Shown here: positions 1-11,285 of the stretch, piece after piece
Layout of the letters: every line of letters starts with the position of its first letter
Numbering within the stretch: the first letter of the stretch is position 1
DNA from: Bretschneidera sinensis
Taxonomy: Eukaryota; Streptophyta; Magnoliopsida; Brassicales; Akaniaceae
Direction of reading: 5' to 3'
Assembly: GCA_023935145.1 (NCBI GenBank)
Contig: CM043705.1
Span: 59,874,584 to 59,938,583, forward strand
Length of the DNA stretch: 64,000 bases
Notes under the pieces: model-generated
What the model saw: the letters and a program-made list of their open reading frames with translations, nothing else
Told to the model about the DNA's origin: nothing
The model's database searches: none
Program-made: the position numbers and the translations under genes

Positions 1-1232
1 TTCAATACATGGCATTGGTGGCTTCACAGTGGATCCAAAACACCGTAAGTTTTTCATTAACACTTGATTTGTGTCTCTAAATATTGAGGATTTTTTTTAA
101 CTGAAAAGTGCAATCAATCATATATACCCTCTTCATATGTTTGTGTTCATAGATTGAATTCTATTAAAAAAGACAATTGATTCCCTTGAACTGCAATCTC
201 AGGTGTCTATCCTTCAAAAATATTAGTTGAAGTTACTTTTGGTTTTATAGAACCTTATATATATACCAGGATCTTTTCCATTACATTGGTTCATCACATG
301 ATTTCTGAGTTGTTCACTCTGACCTTGCATACGAGGATCACAATCTCGTTGAAATTTCAAATTTCCACGCATCTTGACCATTTCATATCGTTTTACCAAA
401 TAACTCAGGATTTTCCAATAAAATTCAGAATTTGTGTGATATTTCGAAAAATCCTTCAATTTCCATGAATAGATAGGTAATATTTTGAGGAATTTTTTTT
501 TGTCAATTTCTGGAAATTGAACAAATTAATTCTTGATGATGGAATTTTTTACCCTTTTACAATTTCAAATTGAAATCGAAATTTTCATCTGTACTTCCGT
601 ATTTCTTTTAGTCTCGAAATCTTTGTTGAAATCAAAATTAAAAACCATGCTTTTATGTGATAATCTATTCTAAAAAAAAAAAAATTAACCTTACAGATGG
701 GATGTTATTCAAGATGGGGAATCTACATACAAAGACATGGATCGCTTGGTTGCATACGAGAAAGCATTGAATACGTGGGCTAGATGGGTAAATTCTAATG
801 TGGATACTACCAAAACCAAAATCTTCTTCCAGGGTGTTTCTCTAGATCATCACAAGTAAGTAAATTTCTATAGAGTGTCATATGTATTTGTTACATATCT
901 TCATATTTTTCTTTCTTTTTTTTTAACACAGTTCAAGAGATTGGGGGGATCAAAATGCGAAGACTTGCAAAGGGGAAACACATCCATTGCTTGAGTCTAA
1001 GTATCCAGGAGGTTTACATAAAGCGGAAGCAATTCTAGAAAAAGTAATAGGTACAATGCAAAAGAAAGTTCATCTGCTTAATGTGACAACCTTATCACAA
1101 CTAAGGAAAGATGGTCACCCCTCGTCCTACGGTCATGTAGAATCCCTTGGAACAGACTGCAGCCATTGGTGTCTTCCCGGACTTCCTGATACCTGGAATG
1201 AACTCCTATATGCAACTCTACTTCAGAACTAG
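1..1232 (+). CDS. TBL: TBL copy 1, 3' half (PC-esterase family, partial at window edge)
   Basis: This is the C-terminal part of a trichome birefringence-like protein, a Golgi-type wall-polysaccharide O-acetyltransferase family. Visible exons are the end of exon 3 (1-44, ending in [15 protein letters not shown]), exon 4 (697-855) and exon 5 (932-1232, TAG stop). All visible introns have GT/AG borders. Exon 5 encodes the family's C-terminal [19 protein letters not shown] block with the catalytic DxxH (residues 383-386 of the complete copies). Residue 304 is Leu (GVSLDHH), where copies 4-8 have Pro. Exons 1-2 and the GDS motif lie before the window, so intactness cannot be judged. It is nearly identical to copy 2, which lies 4605 bp downstream. 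Confidence 0.9.
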
Positions 1233-3344
1233 ATTATTTTCAAATCAATGTTTTCCACAAGAAAGCATAACGTGAAACACACTTGTAATTCCTACCTTGT
1301 TCCTTAATGAATAACTAATCAAAATCTAACTAAATTATATAAAATCTTATTCCGGCCTACATGTACAAGTTAGTGGCTAAATAGAGTACCAAAAATAAGA
1401 AAAAAAATTAATAGATGGGAGAGGCTATTTCTGCAGCAGAAATTGCTTCTTCCACAAAATTATTTTGTTCTTTTTAGTGACGTATGTGTCATTAAAAGAA
1501 TAAAATAAATAATTTGAAAGCAGCTATGTCCTGTCAGCGAACCATATAGGAATTTGTGTTGCAAAATCAAGATTGTTGCTTCTTCCAATCAGCAAGAATT
1601 ACTAGGTTAACACAACGGAGAGAAAGAAAGACCTGAAGAAGCAAGGTTTTCTTTTTCCTCACACTGACCGGGATTTATTTGTAGTTTTTGAAATTAAGCC
1701 AGTCTTCAACACAATTTACTATTCTATATGCACAAGTGATCTTCCTAATAAAAAGTACTGTATGTTGATAAGACAGTGCTACTCTGTATGCAGTTAAATA
1801 CATTAAATCGATATCTTCTTTTCTTCACAGAATTACAATTCGAATTTACTTATACAATTGCAAATCTCTTACAAATTAAACAATCAATTTATTTTACATT
1901 GAACTCTTGCTTTTCTGGCCTACTCCTCCTAGAGGTTGCACTGAATCCTGCCATATGTATGTGAGCTAAGATGGCGGTAGTGGTTCAAACCCGCTTCGTT
2001 GTCATCCCTATTGAATATTTGACGCTGCGATTTCTGCTATTTTTAAAAGATTTTCCGTTATCTTATTAAAATATTCATCTAATTCCCCTCGAAAAAATAT
2101 TTAATTCTATGTAGAAAAAGAATTCATCTAAACAATTTAGTACTCTATCTAAAAGTTGTAATTATTTTTTTAGATATAAATATTACTCCATATAATTGAC
2201 AGTAATGTAATTAATATATATATCATGACAACATTCACGTAGGCAATGATGAGATGCTGAACATTTCATTTACCTTACACATATTGTAATTATTTGATTA
2301 AATGTGAAAAACGTTCAAAAGAAAAAAATAACTCCACTTAATTTCAAACTCAAATAGTGGCCTAAAAATTTTATTTAAAAAAATCATTGTCTTGAAAGAA
2401 GTTTATATACATTCAAAATTCAGGTACACATTAATCTTACGTCACTTAAAATAATAGTTTCCTCGTGTTTATTTGCCTAATCCAATTCAAATAACATATT
2501 AATTTTTATATAAATTAATTTCCCTCATTGTTAACAAAAATAGTTTAAAATATAAACTACTGCAACAGTACTATAGTGTTGGCACGTGCATTGCACGAGT
2601 ACATAATTTGTATATATTATAATTTATGAAAGACTTGGGTAAAATGTCATTAGCTTCCATTTTTTGGATTTTGTTTTCAAACTACAGAATTTGATATTTG
2701 CTGATATGTGAGATGTATGACATTTATCGGAGATGTTCCTAATTCTTTATTGGTTTTAAACCGCATTCATAGTGGAGAAAGTGAAAAACCAAATAAACAC
2801 ATGGGATCAAAACGAAATTACCCAAAAAATATATATGAATGGATCAGAGAACCCATAATTGCTAGCTAGCGTGGAAACTGAAACAAGAATACAATAAAAA
2901 AACAAATTGAAAGAGAAGAAAATCCAAGGCTTTTTGCATTAAATTCTTTTCTTTTTTTTTCGTTATAATTATTGAAGTTAAACTTCTACCAATTAAATGG
3001 AACAAGAATTACGATCTCAGACTAACGGAAAATTACGCTCGAGCTCACCAAATCAGTTACCAATTAATATATCCTTAACTGCAACGTAAAAAAGCGTATG
3101 TAAATGGGTGGAAACTGAAGATGAGTAATCATTTCTTTTTTCTCTACACGTTTTACGAACTGCATAATTATTATCTTTTATAAAGCTATAAAGCAAGTAG
3201 CTTAATTACTCCACTACTACAACAGTATTTAAGAGTTAATTAATCAACGGGCTTTGAGTTGTTGATGAACAAAATGAATTAGTAGTAATAAGTCCATCTC
3301 CTTAATTATTTTTGTGTCTTATATTTAAACACTGACGATAAAAA
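1233..3344 (+). other. Intergenic/promoter segment of the 4.6-kb unit
   Basis: This AT-rich 2.1-kb spacer between copies 1 and 2 is repeated in every plus-strand unit. No supported gene was seen. Notable sites are a CACGTG G-box at 2583-2588 followed by a short inverted repeat (CGTGCA-T-TGCACG), a GCTAGCTAGC palindrome near 2860, and TATAAAG elements at 3179 and 3187. Short reading frames here are not conserved in length between units. Confidence 0.7.
3179..3193 (+). promoter_or_regulatory. Putative TATA elements of TBL copy 2
   Basis: Two TATAAAG motifs 8 bp apart lie about 160 bp before the ATG and would leave a leader of roughly 130 nt. The same pair sits at the same distance in the other complete units, e.g. 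26026 and 30636. The assignment rests on motif and position only. Confidence 0.45.
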
Positions 3345-5837
3345 ATGGGTGCTTGGCTTCCTATATTTCTTGCTGGTGCAATAGCTTTTGAAGTTTTTGG
3401 GGGAAAAGAGGAAGTCAAAGAATGGCGGAAGAAATACGGGATCAAATTTAAACCTGACGACCCTTGCTATCCATGTAAGAAAGGCTATAGGACAGATTAT
3501 GATTGTCGTAAGTGCAAAATAAAAGTAACCCTTTGGAATACAAAACGCCGCTATGAAGTATATAGATATGAAACGACTGATTATTGTAATTATTTTGAGG
3601 GGAGTTGGGATTATCACAATGATACCACGTCTTCTTACCCTTTTTACAGCTCAGAAAGTTGCCCTTTTATAGAAAAACAATTTGATTGCCATAAAAATGG
3701 TCGACCAGACAAAGATTATCTTAAGTACAGATGGAAGCCCAATTCATGCACGTTACCAAAGTACGTACATATTTACCAACCTTAATTTTCCTCTCTAAAG
3801 TCATTTACTAATTTAATAATTAATTACATGACTTATAAGACAATTTATATATATAAACAAATTTAACGGGAAAGATTTCTTGAGGAGATTTAAAGGAAAA
3901 CGGATCATGTTTATTGGGGATTCAATGGGTCTTAATCAATGGCAGTCACTCACATGCATGCTTCATACAGCAGAACCACATGCTAAATATACCTTAACGA
4001 GGAAAAGAGGTCTCTCCACATTTAGCTTCCCGGTATGAGAATTTTCTTTTTCCTTTGAATTACTTTGTCTAAATTATCTTAGGTTAAATTTGGTATTCGT
4101 TTAAACTTTGGTGATGAACACTACACTTTTCTTGTTAGTGTAATTTTTTTTTTAAAAAAAAGGAGAGGGGCAGTGCGTAGAAGAAGAAAGTTCGTCATCA
4201 AAATAATTCAGAGGTCCCCTTCAATAATTGGGGAGAATATTTAGATTTCAATGCATCATTTGAATGAGTCACGTCAATATTATGGATGTTGTGACATTCA
4301 TCCAATGATGAATCAATCTCATAAACCATTTTTTAATAAAAAGAAAAACAAAATCTATCTATGATACCCTTAATTCATGTAGTGGAGAATAAAACCACTA
4401 ACCACTCATTTACTAAATTGTTACGATTACTAAAATATCATACCGCACTTCAATTTCATTTTTCTTTTTGTAGAGCTACAATGTTTCGTTAATGTTCTCC
4501 CGCAATGCACTGCTAGTTGATGTTGTTAGGGAGAAAGGTCGGCGAATTTTAAAACTTAATTCCATTAACGATGGAGAAATATGGAAGGGAATCGATGCAT
4601 TGATCTTCAATACATGGCATTGGTGGCTTCACAGTGGATCCAAAACACCGTAAGTTTTTCATTAACACTTGATTTGTGTCTCTAAATATTGAGGATTTTT
4701 TTTAACTGAAAAGTGCAATCAATCATATATACCCTCTTCATATGTTTGTGTTCATAGATTGAATTCTATTAAAAAAGACAATTGATTCCCTTGAACTGCA
4801 ATCTCAGGTGTCTATCCTTCAAAAATATTAGTTGAAGTTACTTTTGGTTTTATAGAACCTTATATATATACCAGGATCTTTTCCATTACATTGGTTCATC
4901 ACATGATTTCTGAGTTGTTCACTCTGACCTTGCATACGAGGATCACAATCTCGTTGAAATTTCAAATTTCCACGCATCTTGACCATTTCATATCGTTTTA
5001 CCAAATAACTCAGGATTTTCCAATAAAATTCAGAATTTGTGTGATATTTCGAAAAATCCTTCAATTTCCATGAATAGATAGGTAATATTTTGAGGAATTT
5101 TTTTTTGTCAATTTCTGGAAATTGAACAAATTAATTCTTGATGATGGAATTTTTTACCCTTTTACAATTTCAAATTGAAATCGAAATTTTCATCTGTACT
5201 TCCGTATTTCTTTTAGTCTCGAAATCTTTGTTGAAATCAAAATTAAAAACCATGCTTTTATGTGATAATCTATTCTAAAAAAAAAAAAATTAACCTTACA
5301 GATGGGATGTTATTCAAGATGGGGAATCTACATACAAAGACATGGATCGCTTGGTTGCATACGAGAAAGCATTGAATACGTGGGCTAGATGGGTAAATTC
5401 TAATGTGGATACTACCAAAACCAAAATCTTCTTCCAGGGTGTTTCTCTAGATCATCACAAGTAAGTAAATTTCTATAGAGTGTCATATGTATTTGTTACA
5501 TATCTTCATATTTTTCTTTCTTTTTTTTTAACACAGTTCAAGAGATTGGGGGGATCAAAATGCGAAGACTTGCAAAGGGGAAACACATCCATTGCTTGAG
5601 TCTATGTATCCAAGAGGTTTACATAAAGCGGAAGCAATTCTAGAAAAAGTAATAGGTACAATGCAAAAGAAAGTTCATCTGCTTAATGTGACAACCTTAT
5701 CACAACTAAGGAAAGATGGTCACCCCTCGTCCTACGGTCATGTAGAATCCCTTGGAACAGACTGCAGCCATTGGTGTCTTCCCGGACTTCCTGATACCTG
5801 GAATGAACTCCTATATGCAACTCTACTTCAGAACTAG
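3345..5837 (+). CDS. TBL: TBL copy 2, five exons, exon-2 splice acceptor mutated
   Basis: Exons are 3345-3760, 3861-4032, 4474-4649, 5302-5460 and 5537-5837, together 1224 nt or 407 codons. Domain order: hydrophobic N-terminus (about residues 1-20, a likely Golgi signal anchor), a basic stretch with CxxC-x9-CxxC (41-57), the PMR5N domain (about 81-139, with [10 protein letters not shown] and [13 protein letters not shown]), then the PC-esterase domain with GDS (158-160) and DxxH (383-386). Start chosen: first ATG, after a conserved AAAA context. The reading frame is open in all exons. However, the intron-1 acceptor reads AACAA before 3861, where copies 5-8 read AACAG, so normal splicing should fail. 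AG dinucleotides at 3883-3884 or 3886-3887 would keep frame and drop 8-9 codons. Unique changes are R28 (W elsewhere) and R334 (MYPRG). Residue 304 is Leu, as in copy 1. It may be a pseudogene or make a shortened protein. Confidence 0.8.
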
Positions 5838-7944
5838 ATTATTTTCAAATCAATGTTTTCCACAAGAAAGCATAACGTGAAACACACTTGTAATTCCTAC
5901 CTTGTTCCTTAATGAATAACTAATCAAAATCTAACTAAATTATATAAAATCTTATTCCGGCCTACATGTACAAGTTAGTGGCTAAATAGAGTACCAAAAA
6001 TAAGAAAAAAAAATAATAGACGGGAGAGGCTATTTCTGGAGCAGAAATTGCTTCTTCCACAAAATTATTTTGTTATTTTTAGTGACGTATGTGTCATTAA
6101 AAGAAAAAAAAAAATAATTTGAAAGCAGCTATGTCCTGTCAGCAAACCATATAGGAATTTGTGTTGCAAAATCACGATTGTTGCTTCTTCCATTCAGCAA
6201 GAATTACTAGGTTAACATAACGGAGAGAAAGAAAGACCTGAAGAAGCAAGGTTTTCTTTTTCCTCACACTGACCGGGATTTATTTGTCGTTTTTGAAATT
6301 AAGCCAGTCTTCAACACAATTTACTATTCTATATGAACAAGTGATCTTCCTAATAAAAAGTACTGTATGTTGATAAGACAGTGCTACTCTGTACGCAGTT
6401 AAATACATTAAATTGATATCTTCTTTTCTTCACAGAATTACAATTCGAATTTACTTATACAATTGCAAATCTTTTACAAATTAAACAATCAATTTATTTT
6501 ACATTGAACTCTTGCTTTTCTGGCCTACTCCTCCTAGAGGTTGCACTGAATCCTGCCATATGTATGTGAGCTAAGATGGCGGTAGTGGTTCAAACCCGCT
6601 TCGTTGTCATCCCTATTGAATATTTGACGCTGCGATTTCTGCTATTTTTAAAAGATTTTCCGTTATCTTATTAAAATATTCATCTAATTCCCCTCGAAAA
6701 AATATTTAATTCTATGTAGAAAAAGAATTCATCTAAACAATTTAGTACTCTATCTAAAAGTTGTAATTATTTTTTAGATATAAATATTACTCCATATAAT
6801 TGACAGTAATGTAATTAATATATATATCATGACAACATTCACGTAGGCAATGATGAGATGCTGAACATTTCATTTACCTTACACATATTGTAATTATTTG
6901 ATTAAATGTGAAAAACGTTAAAAAGAAAAAAATAACTCCACTTAATTTCAAACTCAAATAGTGGCCTAAAAATTTTATTTAAAAAAATCATTGTCTTGAA
7001 AGAAGTTTATATACATTCAAAATTCAGGTACACATTAATCTTACGTCACTTAAAATAATAGTTTCCTCGTGTTTATTTGCCTAATCCAATTCAAATAACA
7101 TATTAATTTTTATATAAATTAATTTCTCTCATTGTTAACAAAAATAGTTTAAAATATAAACTACTGCAACAGTACTATAGTGTTGGCACGTGCATTGCAC
7201 GAGTACATAATTTGTATATATTATAATTTATGAAAGACTTGGGTAAAATGTCATTAGCTTCCATTTTTTGGATTTTGTTTTCAAACTACAGAATTTGATA
7301 TTTGCTGATATGTGAGATGTATGACATTTATCGGAGATGTTCCTAATTCTTTATTGGTTTTAAACCGCATTCATAGTGGAGAAAGTGAAAAACCAAATAA
7401 ACACATGGGATCAAAACGAAATTACCCAAAAAATATATATGAATGGATCAGAGAACCCATAATTGCTAGCTAGCGTGGAAACTGAAACAAGAATACAATA
7501 AAAAAAAAATTGAAAGAGAAGAAAATCCAAGGCTTTTTGCATTAAATTCTTTTTTTTTTTTCGTTATAATTATTGAAGTTAAACTTCTACCAATTAAATG
7601 GAACAAAAATTACGATCTCAAACTCACAGAAAATTACGCTCGAGCTCACCAAATCAGTTACCAATTAATATATCCTTAACTCAACGTAAAAAAGCGTATG
7701 TAAATGGACGGAAACTGAAGATGAGTAATCATTTCTTTTTTCTCTACACGTTTTACGAACTGCATAATTATTATCTTTTATAAAGCTATAAAGCAAGTAG
7801 CTTAATTACTCCACTACTACAGCAGTATTTAAGAGTTGATTAATCAACGGGCTTTGAGTTGTTGATGAACAAAATGAATTAGTAGTAATAAGTCCATCTC
7901 CTTAATTATTTTTGTGTCTTATATTTAAACACTGACGATAAAAA
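5838..7944 (+). other. Intergenic/promoter segment of the repeat unit
   Basis: This is the same 2.1-kb spacer as 1233-3344, with small substitutions and changes in homopolymer length. It leads into truncated copy 3. No gene was seen. Confidence 0.7.
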
Positions 7945-8030
7945 ATGGGTGCTTGGCTTCCTATATTTCTTGCTGGTGCAATAGCTTTTGAAGTTTTTGG
8001 GGGAAAAGAGGAAGTCAAAGAATGGTGGAA
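7945..8030 (+). pseudogene. TBL: TBL copy 3, first 86 nt of exon 1 only
   Basis: The ATG and the first 28 codons (signal anchor through KEWW) match the other copies. After GAATGGTGGAA at 8030 the sequence switches to the reverse complement of a TBL promoter (GCCTACGTGAATG...). The rest of the gene is absent here. It is a truncation at an inversion breakpoint; the promoter in front looks normal. Confidence 0.9.
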
Positions 8031-9112
8031 TAGCCTACGTGAATGTTGTCATGATATATATATATATATATAATTATCTTTTGAGAAGACAGTAATGTAT
8101 ATATATATATATATATATATATTAATTACATTACTGTCTTCTCAAAAGATAATTATATAGAGCAATATTTATATCTAAAAAATAATTACAACGCTTAGAT
8201 AGAGTACTAAATTGTGTAGATGAATTCTTTTCTAAGTAGAATTAAATCTTTTTTCTAGGGGAATTAGATGAATATTTTAGTAAGATAATGGAAAATCTTT
8301 TAAAAATAGCAGAACTCACAGCATAAAACATTCAATAGGGATGACAACGGAACGGGTTTGAACCTCTACCACCATCTTAGTTAACATACATATGGCCGGA
8401 TTCCGTGCAACCTCTATGAGGATTAGGCACGAAAGCAAGAGTTCAATGTAAAATATTTTGATTGTTTAATTTGTAAAAGATTTGCAATTGTATAAATAAA
8501 TTCAAATTGTAATTTCGTGAAGAAAAAAAGATATCGATTTAATGTATTTAACTGCGTACATAGTAGTACTGTCTTATCAAGATACAATACTTTTTATTTG
8601 GAAGATCACTTGTTTATATAGAATAATAAATTGTGTAGAAGACTGGCTGAATTTCATAAAATAAAAATAAATCCCGTCAGTCTTAGGAAAAAGAAAACCT
8701 TGCTTTTTCAAGTATTTTTTTTTCTCTCCATTGTGTTAACCTAGTAATTCTTGCTCAATGGAAGAAGCAACAATCGTGATTTTGCAACACAAATTCCTAT
8801 ATGGTATGCTGACAGGACATAGCTGCTTTCAAATTATTATTTTTTTCTTTTGATGACACATACGTCACTAAAAAAAACAAAATAATTTTGTGGAAGAAGC
8901 AATTTCTACTGCAGAAATAGCCTCTCCCATCTTTTAATTCTTTTTCTTATTTTTGGTACTCTATTTAGCCACTCACTAGTACATGTAGTCCGGAATAAGA
9001 TTTTATATAATTTAGTTAGATTTTGATTAGTTATTCATTAAGGAACAAAGTAGGAATTACAAGTGTGTTTCATGTTATGCTTTCTTGTGGAAAACTTTGA
9101 TTTGAAAATAAT
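8031..9112 (-). other. Inverted intergenic segment of the minus TBL lineage
   Basis: This is the reverse complement of the unit spacer (equivalent to about 1233-2245 on the plus array), clearly more diverged than the plus units from each other. It holds the (TA)n/hairpin at 8053-8155. No gene was seen. Confidence 0.75.
8071..8155. repeat. 29-bp perfect inverted repeat around a (TA)n core
   Basis: The arms 8071-8099 and 8127-8155 are exact reverse complements (core TTTTGAGAAGACAGTAATG), separated by about 27 bp of mostly TA. The right arm is the normal minus-unit sequence (compare 61060-61100). The left arm is an extra inverted copy, lying 40 bp from the array inversion junction. Confidence 0.85.
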
Positions 9113-9645
9113 TTAGTTCTGAAGTAGAGTTGCATATAGGAGTTCATTCCAGGTATCAGGAAGTCCCGGGAGACACAAATGGCTGCAGTCTGTTGCAAGG
9201 GATTCTCCATGACCGTAGGATGAAAGGTGACCATCTTTCCTTAGTTGTGATAAGGTTGTCACATTAAGCAAATAAACTTTCTTTGGCATTGTACCTATTA
9301 ATTTTTCTAGGATTGCTTCTGCTTTATGTAAACCTCCTGGATACTTAGACTCAAGTAATGGATGTGTTTCCCATTTGCAAGTCTTCACATTTTTATCCCC
9401 GCAATCTCTTGAACTGTGTTTAAAAAAAAGGAAAAATAAGAAGATATGTAACAAATACATATGACACTCCGTAGAAATTTACTTACTTGTGATGATATGG
9501 AGAAACACCATGGAAGAAGATTTTGGTTTTGGTAGTATCCATATTAGAATTTACCCATCTTGCCCATGTATTCAATGCTTTCTCATACGCAACCATGCGA
9601 TCCATGTCTTTGTATGTAGATTCCCCATCTTGAATAACATCCCAT
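9113..9645 (-). pseudogene. TBL: TBL fragment M1 (exons 5 and 4, minus strand)
   Basis: On the minus strand, exon 4 is 9645-9487 and exon 5 is 9413-9113 (TAA stop). Both keep reading frame and good GT/AG borders. The DxxH is present, but the following Trp is Leu (DCSHLC). It shares MPKKV and GHGES with M3 rather than the MQKKV/GHVES of the plus copies, so it belongs to the minus lineage. Exons 1-3 are absent: intron 3 is cut at 10234 by Copia A, and upstream gene sequence does not resume after it. It cannot make a full enzyme. Confidence 0.88.
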
Positions 9646-10234
9646 CTGTAAGGTTAATTTTTTGTTTTGTTTTGTTTTTAGATTAGAAATATCACATAAA
9701 AGCAAGGTTTTTAATTTTGATTTCAACAAAGATTTTGAAAGTATAAGGAAGTACAGATGAAAATTTCGATTTCAATTTGAAATTGTCAAAAGGTAAAAAA
9801 TTCCATCATCAAGAATTAATTCGTTCAATTGCCGAAAATTGAAAAAAAAAATTCCTCGAAATATTTCCTATCCACTCATGGAAATTGAAGGAATTTTCAA
9901 AATATCACATATATTCTTAATTTTATTGGAAAATCCTGAGATATTTGGGAAAACGATATGAAATGGTCAAGATGCATGGAAATTTGAAATTTCATCGAGA
10001 TTGTGATCCTCGTAAGCAAGATCAAAGTGAACAAATCAGAAATCATGTGACAAACCAATGTAATGGAAAAGATCCTGGTATATATATAAGATTCTATAAA
10101 ACTAAAAGTAACTTCAACTAATATTTTTGAAGGATAGACACCTGAGATTATAGTTCAAGGGAATCAATTGTCTTTTTTAATAGAATTCAATGTATGAACA
10201 CAAACATATGAAGAGGGAAAAAGAAATAGGTATA
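9646..10234 (-). other. Remnant of TBL intron 3 (M1)
   Basis: This matches intron 3 of the other copies in reverse orientation, up to the Copia A LTR start at 10235. No exon-3 sequence follows. No other feature was seen. Confidence 0.8.
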
Positions 10235-11051
10235 TGTTGGTATTTGTCTAAGGATTAAATGGGTTGAATGTAAAGCTTCAGCATGAGGTCTCTGGGCTAC
10301 GGCACAGGTTGTGCGCCGCGGTCTCGAGCATGTTCGGAATTCCTCCCCTCCAGGTCGCGCCGCGGCCTCCAGCAGATGGTGGAAGTGTGCCCTGTTGGGC
10401 GCCGCGATCTGCCCTATTCTGGGCCGCGGCGCCAGGCACACCTGACCCCTTTTGTTCAGCATTTTAAGATGGTGCGTGGGACTTGATTAAAACGTACAGG
10501 TTCACTTAGACTCTTAGAGAGCCATAAGTCTTTGGTTCTTGAGATCTAATGGTTAAGATTGATCTCAAAGATTGGTTGAAGAAGTTATTGCCCTATATAA
10601 AGGTTCATCTAGGAGCAATTCAAAATAACATGTGAGCATCAAGTGTGAGAGTGCAAAGACACAAAACATAAGAGAGACTCATTCAAGAGAGGCTGGTTGT
10701 TTAGAGAGAGAGTAGTCTAGATTGGGGATTCAAGGGCTTTGTAATTGGAATTTTCTTGGGGAAAATTCCAGGGAAACACTTAGTTCTTATCACTTTCTTT
10801 TTCTCTTCTTTCGTTCTTCAAGAACAAGAGGGTTCTTGAAGAGGTGTTGCTATACTTGTAAGAACTCCATTGATTTAGTTCAGAGAGCTCGGAGGAGCTC
10901 ACGGGGATGTAGGCAAATTGTCGAACCTTGATAACAATTGCTTCTGTTCTTTCTTTGATTGTTTGATTTTTGTTCTGTCCAAATCACTATGGATTTGGGG
11001 TGTTTGGAAAGATCACAACTTGGGTTTATGCAAGAATATGATTTTCTAATA
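10235..11051 (+). repeat. Copia A 5' LTR
   Basis: It starts TGTTGGTATTTGTCTAAGG and ends just before GTGGTATCAAAGC. A GC-rich block (about 10300-10445, several GCCGCGG motifs) stands out from the AT-rich surroundings. TATATAAAGG near 10594 is a likely TATA box. No partner LTR exists in the window. Confidence 0.75.
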
Positions 11052-11052
11052 G

Positions 11053-11110
11053 TGGTATCAAAGCTACAACAGTGGTATCAGAGCTAGAATAGGGGGTATC
11101 AGAGCAAGGC
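11053..11110 (+). other. Primer-binding site, three tandem PBS-like copies
   Basis: TGGTATCAAAGC (11053), TGGTATCAGAGC (about 11073) and GGGTATCAGAGC (about 11094) lie at ~20-bp spacing. TGGTATCAGAGC is the usual complement of the plant initiator Met-tRNA 3' end. Only the copy next to the LTR should prime, yet it carries a mismatch (AAAGC). Confidence 0.7.
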
Positions 11111-11140
11111 TCCAAGAATCAAAGGAAACTTCTTGAGTGA

Positions 11141-11228
11141 TTCAAGAACGGTGCTGGGATCAAGATCTGATCGGGTTCTTGAGGTTCAAGAACGGTGTTG
11201 TGATCAAGATCTGATCGTGTTCTTGAGA
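11141..11228 (+). repeat. 44-bp tandem duplication in the Copia A leader
   Basis: Two copies (11141-11184 and 11185-11228) each start TTCAAGAACGGTG and end GTTCTTGAG, so each can fold into a stem. Copia B has a related arrangement near 57720-57790. Confidence 0.75.
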
Positions 11229-11285
11229 TTTAGAAGTTGGAAAGTAGTTGTGGGTGCTGCATAAATCTGAGATTTTCTCTGCGAG

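Larger units (their letters stand above)
1..8030 (+). repeat. Tandem array of the 4.6-kb TBL unit, part 1
   Basis: Two and a half direct copies with periods of 4605 and 4600 bp. Exons, introns and spacers are all nearly identical, which points to recent unequal crossing-over or conversion. Confidence 0.95.

Noticed and set aside
286..468. 60-codon frame inside TBL intron 3, present in most copies
   Set aside because: It is intronic, and its conservation follows from duplication. In the minus lineage it only persists by general similarity.
1776..1964. Short plus frame of about 62 codons in the spacer, seen again in some units
   Set aside because: It is interrupted in other units (e.g. copies 2 and 5 spacers) and has no recognisable features.
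3306..3617. Minus-strand frame of about 103 codons opposite TBL exon 1, repeated in most copies
   Set aside because: It lies antisense to a clear PMR5N exon and is conserved only because the unit is duplicated. There is no start context or family match.
11053..11065. tRNA gene suggested by GGTATCAGAGC motifs
   Set aside because: These are retroelement primer-binding sites. No cloverleaf can be built around them.
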